Shown here one piece after another: positions 42,339-54,589 of a stretch of 64,000 nt of DNA; the first letter of the stretch is position 1, and every line of letters starts with the position of its first letter. The DNA lies in NCBI GenBank assembly GCA_963555705.1, contig OY743180.1, positions 36,550,129-36,614,128 of the forward strand. Direction: 5' to 3'. The notes below the pieces were generated by a model. That model did not search any database, was not told where the DNA came from, and worked only from the letters and a program-made list of their open reading frames with translations. The DNA is from Ligustrum vulgare (taxonomy: Eukaryota; Streptophyta; Magnoliopsida; Lamiales; Oleaceae). The position numbers and the translations under genes were made by a program.

Positions 42339-42671
42339 CTTTCTCAAGCAAATCTTTTAAAATATTTTAAAGAAAATAATAGTAAACAATGCAACAATAC
42401 ATATATAGCAATACAAGAAGATGAAATTTCATACACTACTCTTACTTCTACTTATGAAATTTTAATAACCGCTCCAACCTATTGTTACTCTTACCACCAT
42501 TCATTAAATTTAGTGTCTAATTCAGCTATTACTCCAACTGTGACTTACAACCTTCTACGACATCTCGTACTCGTATAATAGTTATTACTCACTTCACTCC
42601 TACTCCGACTCCTATTAACTCAAGTAATCTACGTCAAACATACACTAATTATAAATTCAATATTAAAATCT

Positions 42672-43639
42672 TAATCGAACTGGCCATAATAAATATTCCC
42701 CAAAAGAAATAATTCCCTTATAAGAACCTAGGTTGTCGACATATCAAGTGTGTAGTGTTAAAACCATTCCAAAATACCAGTATTCTGCGAGCACGTCTTC
42801 TGCAATCAATACAAATATTTAATCATTGTCAAGCAAACCATAAATAATATTTTAAAGTATACAAAAATAAACTTTACAATAATAAATCTATTGCAATACT
42901 AAAATATGAAATTTCATAAACTTGTCTTACTCCAAATAAAATTTTTTCAGTAGAAGTTCCTAACAATTGTTACTCTGAATCCCATATTTGTTAAACTTTA
43001 GTTCCTATTTCCACTTTTACTCGTACATCGACATACCTATCCCAGGTCCTTCCCCTATTCGAATAAAAGTTACCAACTTCTTCAACTCCCAGTCCGACTC
43101 CTATTAACTCAGGAAATCTACTTCAAACATACTATAATAATGAATTCAAAACTGAAAACAAAATCTAAAGGGCCATAAGAATTTAAATAAATAAACTACT
43201 TCCCTTACGAGAAGTACGGTTGTAGCCAGTCCAGGCGTCCATATTGAAAAGCATCCCGAAAAGACAAGTATTCTACGAAAACAGCTTATGTAATCGTTAA
43301 AACAATCTTTCTCAAGTTAATCTTATAAAATATTTTAAAGAAAATAATAGTAAACAATGCAATAATACATATACAGCAATACAAGAAGATGAAATTTCAT
43401 ACACTACTCTTACTTCTACTTATGAAATTTTAATAACCGCTCCAACCTATTGTTGCTCTTACCCCCATTCGTTAAATTTAGTGTCTACTTCAGCTATTAC
43501 TCCAACTGTGACTTACCAACTCCTACAACATCCCGTACTCGTATAAAAGTTATTACTCACTTCACTCCTACTCCGACTCCTATTAACTCAAGTAATCTAC
43601 GTCAAACATACACTAATTATAAATTCAATATTAAAAACT
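42672..43639. repeat. Chimeric satellite monomer from unequal exchange
   Basis: This unit begins like the first member of the 4-mer: TAAATATTCCCCAAAAG, CAAAATACCAG, TCCAAATAAAATTTT and ACTGAAAACAAAATC. It ends like the third member: CGTTAAAACAATC, TATTGTTGCTC and TATAAAAGTT. The switch lies between about 43160 and 43300. The flanking order is therefore fourth member, chimera, fourth member, with two monomers (about 1940 bp) missing from the regular 4-mer. Confidence 0.85.
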
Positions 43640-44562
43640 AAATCGAACCGGCCATAATAAACATTTCATTAAAAGAATTAATTCCCTTATAAGCAACTAG
43701 GTTGTCGGCATATCAAGTGTGTAGTGTTAAAACCATTCCAAAAGACCAGTATTCGGTGAGCACGTCTTCTGCAATCAATACAAATATTTAATCATTGTCA
43801 AGCAAATCTTAAATAATATTTTAAAGTATACAAAAATAAACTTTACAATAATAAATCTATTGCAATACTAAAATATGAAATTTCATAAACTTGTCTTACC
43901 CCAAATAAAAAAAATTTCGGTAGCAGTTCCAAACAATTGTTACTCGTACATCGACATACCTACCCCAGGTCCTTACATAACCGAATAAAACTTACCAGCT
44001 TCTTCAACTCCCAGTCCGACTCCTATTAGCTCAGGAAATCTACTTCAAACATACAATAATAATGAATTCAAAACTGAAAACAAAATCTAAAGGGCCATAA
44101 GAATTTAAATAAATAAACTACTTCCCTTACGAGAAGTACGGTTGTAACCAGTCCAAGCGTCCATATTGAAAACCATCCCAAAAAGACAAGTATTCTACGG
44201 AAACAGCTTTTGTAATCGTTAATAACAATCTTTCTCAAGCAAATCTTTTAAAATATTTTAAAGAAAATAATAGTAAACAATGCAACAATACATATATAGC
44301 AATACAAGAAGATGAAATTTCATACACTACTCTTACTTCTACTTATGAAATTTTAATAACCGCTCCAACCTATTGTTACTCTTACCACCATTCATTAAAT
44401 TTAGTGTCTAATTCAGCTATTACTCCAACTGTGACTTACAACCTTCTACGACATCTCGTACTCGTATAATAGTTATTACTCACTTCACTCCTACTCCGAC
44501 TCCTATTAACTCAAGTAATCTACGTCAAACATACACTAATTATAAATTCAATATTAAAATCT

Positions 44563-47500
44563 TAATCGAACTGGCCATAATAAATATTCCCCAAAAGAAA
44601 TAATTCCCTTATAAGAACCTAGGTTGTCGACATATCAAGTGTGTAGTGTTAAAACCATTCCAAAATACCAGTATTCTGCGAGCACGTCTTCTGCAATCAA
44701 TACAAATATTTAATCATTGTCAAGCAAACCATAAATAATATTTTAAAGTATACAAAAATAAACTTTACAATAATAAATCTATTGCAATACTAAAATATGA
44801 AATTTCATAAACTTGTCTTACTCCAAATAAAATTTTTTCAGTAGAAGTTCCTAACAATTGTTACTCTGAATCCCATATTTGTTAAACTTTAGTTCCTATT
44901 TCCACTTTTACTCGTACATCGACATACCTATCCCAGGTCCTTCCCCTATTCGAATAAAAGTTACCAACTTCTTCAACTCCCAGTCCGACTCCTATTAACT
45001 CAGGAAATCTACTTCAAACATACTATAATAATGAATTCAAAACTGAAAACAAAATCTAAAGGGCCATAAGAATTTAAATAAATAAACTACTTCCCTTACG
45101 AGAAGTACGGTTGTAGCCAGTCCAGGCGTCCATATTGAAAAGCATCCCGAAAAGACAAGTATTCTACGAAAACAGCTTATGTAATCGTTAATAACAATCT
45201 TTCTCAAGTTAATCTTATAAAATATTTTAAAGAAAATAATAGTAAACAATGCAATAATACATATACAGCAATACAAGAAGATGAAATCTCATACACTACT
45301 CTTACTTCTACTTATGAAATTTTAATAACCGCTCCAACCTATTTTTACTCTTACCCCCATTCGTTAAATTTAGTGTCTACTTCAGTTATTACTTCAACTG
45401 TGACTTTCCAACTCTAATAACATCCCGTACTCGTACAATAGTTATTACTCACTTCACTCCTACTCCGACTCCTATTAACTCAAGTAATCTACGTCAAACA
45501 TACACTAATAATAAATTCAATATTAAAAACTAAATCGAACTGGCCATAATAAACATTTCACTAATAGAAATAATTCCCTTATAAGCAACTAGGTTGTCGG
45601 CATATCAAGTGTGTAGTGTTAAAACCATTCCAAAAGACCAGTATTCTGCGAGCACGTCTTCTGCAATCAATACAAATATTTAATCATTGTCAAGCAAACC
45701 ATAAATAATATTTTAAAGTATACAAAAATAAACTTTACAATAATAAATCTATTGCAATACTAAAATATGAAATTTCATAAACTTGTCTTACTCCGAATAA
45801 AATTTTTTCAGTAGAAGTTCCTAACAATTGTTACTCTGAATCCCATATTTGTTAAACTTTAGTTCCTATTTCCACTTTTACTCGTACATCGACATACCTA
45901 TCCCAGGTCCTTCCCCTATTCGAATAAAAGTTACCAACTTCTTCAACTCCCAGTCCGACTCCTATTAACTCAGGAAATCTACTTCAAACATACTATAATA
46001 ATGAATTCAAAACTGAAAACAAAATCTAAAGGCCCATAAGAATTTAAATAAATAAACTACTTCCCTTACGAGAAGTACGGTTGTAGCCAGTTCAGGCGTC
46101 CATATTGAAAAGCATCCCGAAAAGACAAGTATTCTACGAAAACAGCTTATGTAATCGTTAATAACAATCTTTCTCAAGTTAATCTTATAAAATATTTTAA
46201 AGAAAATAATAGTAAACAATGCAATAATACATATACAGCAATACAAGAAGATGAAATCTCATACACTACTCTTACTTCTACTTATGAAATTTTAATAACC
46301 GCTCCAACCTATTTTTACTCTTACCCCCATTCGTTAAATTTAGTGTCTACTTCAGCTATTACTTCAACTGTGACTTTCCAACTCGAATAACATCCCGTAC
46401 TCGTATAATAGTTATTACTCACTTCACTCCTACTCCGACTCCTATTAACTCAAGTAATCTACGTCAAACATACACTAATAATAAATTCAATATTAAAAAC
46501 TAAATCGAACTGGCCATAATAAACATTTCACTAATAGAAATAATTCCCTTATAAGCAACTAGGTTGTCGGCATATCAAGTGTGTAGTGTTAAAACCATTC
46601 CAAAATACCAGTATTCTGCGAGCACGTCTTCTGCAATCAATACAAATATTTAATCATTGTCAAGCAAACCATAAATAATATTTTAAAGTATACAAAAATA
46701 AACTTTACAATAATAAATCTATTGCAATACTAAAATATGAAATTTCATAAACTTGTCTTACTCCGAATAAAAATTTTTCAGTAGAAGTTCCTAACAATTG
46801 TTACTCTGAATCCCATATTTGTTAAACTTTAGTTCCTATTTCCACTTTTACTCGTACATCGACATACCTACCCCAGGTCCTTCCCCTATTCGAATAAAAG
46901 TTACCAACTTCTTCAACTCCCAGTCCGACTCCTATTAACTCAGGAAATCTACTTCAAACATACTATAATAATGAATTCAAAACTGAGAACAAAATCTAAA
47001 GGGCCATAAGAATTTAAATAAATAAACTACTTCCCTTACGAGAAGTACGGTTGTAGCCAGTCCAGGCGTCCATATTGAAAAGCATCCCGAAAAGACAAGT
47101 ATTCTACGAAAACAGCTTATGTAATCGTTAAAACAATCTTTCTCAAGTTAATCTTATAAAATATTTTAAAGAAAATAATAGTAAACAATGCAATAATACA
47201 TATACAGCAATACAAGAAGATGAAATTTCATACACTACTCTTACTTCTACTTATGAAATTTTAATAACCGCTCCAACCTATTGTTGCTCTTACCCCCATT
47301 CGTTAAATTTAGTGTCTACTTCAGCTATTACTCCAACTGTGACTTACCAACTCCTACAACATCCCGTACTCGTATAAAAGTTATTACTCACTTCACTCCT
47401 ACTCCGACTCCTATTAACTCAAGTAATCTACGTCAAACATACACTAATTATAAATTCAATATTAAAAACTAAATCGAACCGGCCATAATAAACATTTCAT

Positions 47501-48393
47501 TAAAAGAATTAATTCCCTTATAAGCAACTAGGTTGTCGGCATATCAAGTGTGTAGTGTTAAAACCATTCCAAAAGACCAGTATTCGGTGAGCACGTCTTC
47601 TGCAATCAATACAAATATTTAATCATTGTCAAGCAAATCTTAAATAATATTTTAAAGTATACAAAAATAAACTTTACAATAATAAATCTATTGCAATACT
47701 AAAATATGAAATTTCATAAACTTGTCTTACCCCAAATAAAAAAAATTTCGGTAGCAGTTCCAAACAATTGTTACTCGTACATCGACATACCTACCCCAGG
47801 TCCTTACATAACCGAATAAAACTTACCAGCTTCTTCAACTCCCAGTCCGACTCCTATTAGCTCAGGAAATCTACTTCAAACATACAATAATAATGAATTC
47901 AAAACTGAAAACAAAATCTAAAGGGCCATAAGAATTTAAATAAATAAACTACTTCCCTTACGAGAAGTACGGTTGTAACCAGTCCAAGCGTCCATATTGA
48001 AAACCATCCCAAAAAGACAAGTATTCTACGGAAACAGCTTTTGTAATCGTTAATAACAATCTTTCTCAAGCAAATCTTTTAAAATATTTTAAAGAAAATA
48101 ATAGTAAACAATGCAACAATACATATATAGCAATACAAGAAGATGAAATTTCATACACTACTCTTACTTCTACTTATGAAATTTTAATAACCGCTCCAAC
48201 CTATTGTTACTCTTACCACCATTCATTAAATTTAGTGTCTAATTCAGCTATTACTCCAACTGTGACTTACAACCTTCTACGACATCTCGTACTCGTATAA
48301 TAGTTATTACTCACTTCACTCCTACTCCGACTCCTATTAACTCAAGTAATCTACGTCAAACATACACTAATTATAAATTCAATATTAAAATCT
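44563..48393. repeat. Long-form 4-mer higher-order repeat, copy 3
   Basis: Monomers at 44563, 45532, 46502 and 47471 repeat the order seen at 35063-37971, again with 3831-bp spacing (43450 to 47281 and 45037 to 48868). Confidence 0.86.
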
Positions 48394-51300
48394 TATTCGA
48401 ACTGGCCATAATAAATATTCCTCAAAAGAAATAATTCCCTTATAAGAACCTAGGTTGTCGACATATCAAGTGTGTAGTGTTAAAACCATTCCAAAAGACC
48501 CGTATTCTGTGAGCACGTCTTCTGCAATCAATACAAATATTTAATCATTGTCAAGCAAATCTTAAATAATATTTTAAAGTATACAAAAATAAACTTTACA
48601 ATAATAAATCTATTGCAATACTAAAATATGAAATTTCATAAACTTGTCTTACTCCGAATAAAAAAATTTCAGTAGAAGTTCCTAACAATTGTTACTCTGA
48701 ATCCCATATTTGTTAAACTTTAGTTCCTATTTCCACTTTTACTCGTCCATCGACATACCTACCCCAGGTCCTTCCCCTATTCGAATAAAAGTTACCAACT
48801 TCTTCAACTCCCAGTCCAACTCCTATTAACTCGGGAAATCTACTTCAAACATACTATAATAATGAATTCAAAACTGAAAACAAAATCTAAAGGGCCATAA
48901 GAATTTAAATAAATAAACTACTTCCCTTACGAGAAGTACGGTTGTAGCCAGTCCAGGCGTCCATATTGAAAAGCATCCCGAAAAGACAAGTATTCTACGA
49001 AAACAGCTTATGTAATCGTTAATAACTATCTTTCTCAAGTTAATCTTATAAAATATTTTAAAGAAAATAATAGTAAACAATGCAATAATACATATACAGC
49101 AATACAAGAAGATGAAATTTCATACACTACTCTTACTTCTACTTATGAAATTTTAATAACCGCTCCAACCTATTTTTACTCTTACCCCCATTCGTTAAAT
49201 TTAGTGTCTACTTCAGCTATTACTCCAACTGTGACTTGCCAACTCCAACAACACCCCGTACTCGTATAATAGTTATTACTCACTTCACTCCTACTCCGAC
49301 TCCTATTAACTCAAGTAATCTACGTCAAACATACACTAATAATAAATTCAATATTAAAAACTAAATCGAACTGGCCATAATAAACATTTCACTAATAGAA
49401 ATAATTCCCTTATAAGCAACTAGGTTGTCGGCATATCAAGTGTGTAGTGTTAAAACCATTCCAAAATACCAGTATTCTGCGAGCACGTCTTCTGCAATCA
49501 ATACAAATATTTAATCATTGTCAAGCAAACCATAAATAATATTTTAAAGTATACAAAATAAACTTTACAATAATAAATCTATTGCAATACTTAAATATGA
49601 AATTTCATAAACTTGTCTTACTCCAAATAAAATTTTTCAGTAGAAGTTCCTAACAATTGTTACTCTGAATCCCATATTTGTTAAACTTTAGTTCCTATTT
49701 TCACTTTTACTCGTACATCGACATACCTACCCCAGGTCCTTCCCCTATTCGAATAAAAGTTACCAACTTCTTCAACTCCCAGTCCGACTCCTATTAACTC
49801 AGGAAATCTACTTCAAACATACTATAATTATGAATTCAAAACTGAAAACAAAATCTAAAGGGCCATAAGAATTTAAATATATAAACTACTTCCTTTACGA
49901 GAAGTACGGTTGTAGCCAGTCCAGGCGTCCATATTGAAAAGTATCCCGAAAAGACAAGTATTCTACGAAAACAGCTTATGTAATCGTTAATAACAATCTT
50001 TCTCAAGTTAATCTTATAAAATATTTTAAAGAAAATAATAGTAAACAATGCAATAATACATATACAGCAATACAAGAAGATGAAATCTCATACACTACTC
50101 TTACTTCTACTTATGAAATTTTAATAACCGCTCCAACCTATTTTTACTCTTACCCCCATTCGTTAAATTTAGTGTCTACTTCAGCTATTACTTCAACTGT
50201 GACTTTCCAACTCCAATAACATCCCGTACTCGTATAATAGTTATTACTCACTTCACTCCTACTCCGACTCCTATTAACTCAAGTAATCTACGTCAAACAT
50301 ACACTAATTATAAATTCAATATTAAAAACTAAATCGAACTGGCCATAATAAACATTTCACTAAAAGAAATAATTCCCTTATAAGCAACTAGGTTGTCGGC
50401 ATATCAAGTGTGTAGTGTTAAAACCATTCCAAAAGACCAGTATTCTGCGAGCACGTCTTCTGCAATCAATACAAATATTTAATCATTGTCAAGCAAACCA
50501 TAAATAATATTTTAAAGTATACAAAAATAAACTTTACAATAATAAATCTATTGCAATACTAAAATATGAAATTTCATAAACTTGTCTTACTCCAAATAAA
50601 ATTTTTTCAGTAGAAGTTCCTAACAATTGTTACTCTGAATCCCATATTTGTTAAACTTTAGTTCCTATTTCCACTTTTACTCGTACATCGACATACCTAT
50701 CCCAGGTCCTTCCCCTATTCGAATAAAAGTTACCAACTTCTTCAACTCCCAGTCCGACTCCTATTAACTCAGGAAATCTACTTCAAACATACTATAATAA
50801 TGAATTCAAAACTGAAAACAAAATCTAAAGGGCCATAAGAATTTAAATAAATAAACTACTTCCCTTACGAGAAGTACGGTTGTAGCCAGTCCAGGCGTCC
50901 ATATTGAAAAGCATCCCGAAAAGACAAGTATTCTACGAAAACAGCTTATGTAATCGTTAATAACAATCTTTCTCAAGTTAATCTTATAAAATATTTTAAA
51001 GAAAATAATAGTAAACAATGCAATAATACATATACAGCAATACAAGAAGATGAAATCTCATACACTACTCTTACTTCTACTTATGAAATTTTAATAACCG
51101 CTCCAACCTATTTTTACTCTTACCCCCATTCGTTAAATTTAGTGTCTACTTCAGCTATTACTCCAACTGTGACTAGCCAACTCCAACAACACCCCGTACT
51201 CGTATAATAGTTATTACTCACTTCACTCCTACTCCGACTCCTATTAACTCAAGTAATCTACGTCAAACATATACTAATAATAAATTCAATATTAAAAACT

Positions 51301-52498
51301 AAATCGAACTGGCCATAATAAACATTTCACTAATAGAAATAATTCCCTTATAAGCAACTAGGTTGTCGGCATATCAAGTGTATAGTGTTAAAACCATTCC
51401 AAAATACCAGTATTCTGCGAGCACGTCTTCTGCAATCAATACAAATATTTAATCATTGTCAAGCAAACCATAAATAATATTTTAAAGTATACAAAAATAA
51501 ACTTTACAATAATAAATCTATTGCAATACTTAAATATGAAATTTCATAAACTTGTCTTACTCCAAATAAAATTTTTCAGTAGAAGTTCCTAACAATTGTT
51601 ACTCTGAATCCCATATTTGTTAAACTTTAGTTCATATTTCCACTTTTACTCGTACATCGACATACCTACCCCAGGTCCTTCCCCTATTCGAATAAAAGTT
51701 ACCAACTTCTTCAACTCTCATTCCGACTCCTATTAACTCAGGAAATCTACTTCAAACATACTATAATTATGAATTCAAAACTGAAAACAAAATCTAAAGG
51801 GCCATAAGAATTTAAATAAATAAACTACTTCCCTTACGAGAAGTACGGTTGTAGCCAGTCCAGGCGTCCATATTGAAAAGCATCCCGAAAAGACAAGTAT
51901 TCTACGAAAACAGCTTATGTAATCGTTAATAACAATCTTTCTCAAGTTAATCTTATAAAATATTTTAAAGAAAATAATAGTAAACAATGCAATAATACAT
52001 ATACAGCAATACAAGAAGATGAAATTTCATACACTACTCTTACTTCTACTTATGAAATTTTAATAACCGCTCCAACCTATTTTTACTCTTACCCCCATTC
52101 GTTAAATTTAGTGTCTACTTCAGCTATTACTCCAACTGTGACTTGCCAACTTGATGAGAACCCGGGAGGGGTCCTCGTCGTAGCTCGCGGAATAACGCTT
52201 GGAAAGTTCTGAATTCAGGTTGGAACGGACGGTAACACTACAACCCGAGCCTCACGACGTAAGAACCATGGGTATATTAAACCCAAGACCCGTTACGATG
52301 CGGAAACAAGAACCTTAATAGTTTGAACGCCACAAAGGATGCCCAGACCTTTGATAAATTCGATTTGTTGAACACCACAAATATCCCACAATATTTGATA
52401 AGTTCGAAATTGTTCAATTCCAGAACAATGTTGAGAAAACACTCAATATAATTTTCATTCATCAAAATATATTCTGTTTTTACATTGAATGGAAAAGC

Positions 52499-52508
52499 AT
52501 ATAAATAG
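52499..52508 (-). promoter_or_regulatory. Putative LTR TATA box
   Basis: TATTTATATG on the minus strand, conserved at the same place in all three LTRs of the family (52499-52508, 55525-55534, 56568-56577). It lies downstream of the palindrome cluster, as expected for the U3/R boundary region. Assigned from sequence and position only. Confidence 0.4.
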
Positions 52509-52679
52509 GCAAAATAAAACCTAATCGCTAACTGACTCTGAATAGAATTCTAATTAGACTAAAATAGCTAAAAAACCAAAATAACCAAAATTACCAAAAT
52601 TAGAAAAAGAATTAAAAACAATTAAATGAAATAAAAATCAACTGAAATACTAAAATCCCGAAAAATCTGATTTCCGACT

Positions 52680-52822
52680 TTTACGGCCGTGAAGATTGAT
52701 GTTACGGCCGTAAAACTCCTTCTGAAAGAAAATACCAATTTTCATTTACGGCCGTGAGGAATGTGATGCGGCCGTGAAATCCATAAGTTACGGCCGTGAG
52801 AAACAATGTTACGGCCGTAACG
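52680..52822 (-). promoter_or_regulatory. Cluster of ACGGCCGT palindromes in the 3' LTR
   Basis: Six copies of (A/G)CGGCCGT, most within TTACGGCCGTAA or TTACGGCCGTGA, spaced about 20-45 bp. The cluster lies in the U3 portion upstream of the putative TATA box. The function is unknown; binding sites for a dimeric factor or a methylation-prone CpG cluster are possible. Confidence 0.6.
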
Positions 52823-52978
52823 CAACTTCTGCCCAATTTTCTGATTTTCTGAATCGTTGATGTGATTTGAATCTCGACTCGAGCCCAACATGAAACTTGT
52901 TCATTTTCCCATGTAGAATATTGTTGAATTGCCCGTATCTTGATTTCTCATTTTTGACGCCTTTTCCGGATCACATCA

Positions 52979-52993
52979 TCCCCTCTTCCTTTA
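52979..52993 (-). other. Polypurine tract of element 1
   Basis: On the minus strand TAAAGGAAGAGGGGA lies directly against the 3' LTR, the standard place for the plus-strand primer of an LTR retroelement. Confidence 0.85.
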
Positions 52994-52995
52994 AG

Positions 52996-53014
52996 ATGAT
53001 TCGTCCCGAATCAT
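52996..53014 (-). other. Hairpin ATGATTCG...CGAATCAT next to the PPT
   Basis: A perfect 8-bp inverted repeat, ATGATTCG and CGAATCAT, with a 3-base loop, next to the polypurine tract. A second copy with its own purine tract lies at about 53163-53198. Element 2 keeps the inner copy at about 58347-58365. Confidence 0.75.
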
Positions 53015-53162
53015 AAAACTGTTCTTGGCTTGCTCACTTAGTTTAGCCTCGAACCTTCTTCGTACAAGCAATGTTTGATCTGATGTTCTCCGAACCTGCT
53101 TGACTTCTTGTTTTGGCTTGAATTATAGATTTTCCCGTCAAGCCCACCCTGATTCGTACCAT

Positions 53163-53198
53163 TCCCTCCTTCTTTAGGATGATTCGTCCCGAATCATG
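53163..53198 (-). other. Internal duplicate of the hairpin and purine-tract module
   Basis: On the minus strand the order is GTTCTTG-like reverse context, ATGATTCGGGACGAATCAT, then CCTAAAGAAGGAGGGA. It repeats the module that ends at the 3' LTR (52979-53014). It could be a second plus-strand initiation site or just a local duplication. Confidence 0.6.
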
Positions 53199-53215
53199 GT
53201 GTTGTTCTTGAAAAA

Positions 53216-53458
53216 TTAAGCTGCACCTCCTGGATCAAACAGAAAATTGTCGACTCCCTGACATGTATTCAATAAATGATGCTCCTCCAATTTGTAGACA
53301 AGAAGGTATTGAAATACGAGGGGAATTGACCAAGGTTGATGTAAATCAAACTTCCATGCACAATAAACCTGCAAGAAAGATTTAACAAAAATGGGGAGGG
53401 AAATGTTAGCGTCTCCATGTACAAGGTATGGATCCTTGTATTCATGATGAATTATTTC
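53216..53458 (-). pseudogene. C-terminal conserved domain of the element 1 protein, out of frame
   Basis: Read from GAA at 53458 to TAA at 53216, this frame gives about 80 residues with the segments HHEYKDPYLVHGDANISLP, QVYCAWKFDLHQPWSIPLV and YLLVYKLEEHHLLN. The same domain is in frame at the end of the element 2 coding region (about 58090-58327), with only a handful of amino-acid differences. Here it is out of frame with the upstream 363-codon frame. A length difference in an A-run close to the stop (GGGAAAA here, GGGAAAAAAA in element 2) can explain that. I do not recognise the domain. Two independently decayed copies retaining it suggests it was part of the ancestral protein. Confidence 0.7.
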
Positions 53459-54543
53459 CGATTCATTTTTCCCAACAACAAAATTCCGCTCTTCACCTCC
53501 TTTGCAATTTCTTGCTCAACCTCTTCTATCTTTTTACTCCCAAACTCAACCAATTCTTCTAGCTCCACGTTCTCACGCACAACCTCCTCTTCCAAATTTT
53601 TGGACTCTACCACCTCTTCTAATTCTTCATCCCCAACTTCCAATTTTTCCTCATCAAATATTGGAGTTTGATCACCTAACTCCACCTTTTCATCTCCTAC
53701 CACAAAATTCGGGGTCTCTTCAACTACTTCTAATTCTTTTTTCACACACTCAACCTCCACTCCTAAATTTATGGATTCTACCACCTCTCCTAATTTCTCA
53801 TGCTTTTGCTCATGCACCTCCTCATAAATAATTTTATTGACATGATTAGGCACCACCTCAACACTACACAAATTTTTATCTTCTAACTCTTTCCTCAAGT
53901 CTTCCTCCTTCTTCTCAACAACCATTTCTAAAGGTTTTTCTTGTAATTTAACTACTTCCTCTCTTCCCCTTTCTCTCTCTTGCAACTCGGCTAACTTTTT
54001 CCTAGCCTCTCGTTCCTTCATCTCTCTATTTAACTGTATTAATTCCTTGACCATCTCCATGAATTCATCCTTCATACTCCATTCATCATCTCCGAATTTT
54101 CTTTGCTCATCTCTCTTTTCTCGCAATACTTTCTCTTCAAGTATTTCTTCCGGGGTTAATGGCATAAGCTTAATACTTTTCTCATCCTTAACAAATTTAT
54201 ATATATTCCTATGCTTATCGTAGACTGCTTTCCTCTTACACTTCCACGATCTACTCAACAAGATGTCACAAGATTCTAGAGGCACCACATCACACCAAAA
54301 TTCATCGCTATATCTTCCAAGTGCCAATTTCACAATAACCCCATGAGTTACATTTACCTGCCCACACTCCTTTAACCACGTCAGCCTATAAGGATTGGGA
54401 TGTGGTAGTAAAGATAAGCCCAACTCCTCAACCATGGTGGTACTGGCCAGATCGCAATAATACTCCTTATCAATAATAATATTGCACACTTTACTGCCCA
54501 CATGACACCTAGTCTGGAAGGTAGGATCGAACTCATAATTCAT
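53452..54543 (-). CDS. Retroelement protein: degenerate retropepsin plus acidic coiled-coil region
   Basis: 363 codons from an ATG at 54543. Residues 15-125 resemble the plant Ty3/gypsy aspartic protease region: VCNIIIDKEYYCDLAST (17-34), where the usual D-G/S-G active site is reduced to D25 followed by KE; GVIVKLALGRYSDEFWCDVV (68-87); and DILLSRSW (93-100), matching the family's ILLGRPW. A segment like IYKFVKDEKSIKLMPLTPEE (114-133) follows the protease in autonomous relatives. Residues 130-350 are very rich in Glu, Lys, Val and Leu and probably form coiled coil. No RT or integrase follows. Loss of the active-site glycine makes proteolysis unlikely, so it is either a repurposed structural protein or a decaying remnant. 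It is the only long frame of element 1. Confidence 0.72.
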   Translation of the reverse strand: MNYEFDPTFQTRCHVGSKVCNIIIDKEYYCDLASTTMVEELGLSLLPHPNPYRLTWLKECGQVNVTHGVIVKLALGRYSDEFWCDVVPLESCDILLSRSWKCKRKAVYDKHRNIYKFVKDEKSIKLMPLTPEEILEEKVLREKRDEQRKFGDDEWSMKDEFMEMVKELIQLNREMKEREARKKLAELQERERGREEVVKLQEKPLEMVVEKKEEDLRKELEDKNLCSVEVVPNHVNKIIYEEVHEQKHEKLGEVVESINLGVEVECVKKELEVVEETPNFVVGDEKVELGDQTPIFDEEKLEVGDEELEEVVESKNLEEEVVRENVELEELVEFGSKKIEEVEQEIAKEVKSGILLLGKMNRK

Positions 54544-54589
54544 CCCTTTATGTAGCTTTCAAAAATTTTAGAGACTCGAAATAAGAGGG

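Larger units (their letters stand above)
42334..52151. repeat. Satellite array, segment 3, truncated at its right end
   Basis: Monomer 38 finishes at 42671. Monomers then start at 42672, 43640 (923 bp), 44563, 45532, 46502, 47471 (923 bp), 48394, 49363, 50331 and 51301; the last is cut at 52151. Long-form units dominate. The order of variant types follows the same 4-mer as segment 2 from 44563 to 48393. The final four units (48394 onward) no longer follow it clearly. The array stops abruptly against the LTR at 52152. Confidence 0.95.
52152..52978 (-). repeat. 3' LTR of element 1
   Basis: 827 bp. On the minus strand it starts TGATGTGATCCGG and ends in TCATCA; the plus strand reads TGATGAGAACCCGGG to GGATCACATCA. 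It is closely similar to 55178-56006, with scattered substitutions. It contains six ACGGCCGT-type palindromes at about 52680-52822. Confidence 0.93.

Noticed and set aside
31706..52014. Minus-strand 79-codon open frames in long-form monomers (hydrophobic N-terminus)
   Set aside because: The start is TTG. Hydrophobicity follows from the AT-rich antisense composition, and the frame is disrupted in the short-form monomers and in those carrying CGTTAAAACAATC.
1..52151. CRISPR-like array
   Set aside because: The repeats are about 918-970 bp with no short spacer structure and sit in plant retroelement DNA.
1..52151. rDNA intergenic spacer as the source of the repeat
   Set aside because: No rRNA gene sequence or Pol I promoter-like sequence is visible in over 50 kb. 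The unit is AT-rich and continues without genes.
53417..53831. Plus-strand frames antisense to the element 1 protein
   Set aside because: Shadows of the minus-strand 363-codon frame; the Ser/Pro/Leu-rich composition is what antisense of Glu/Lys-rich codons gives.
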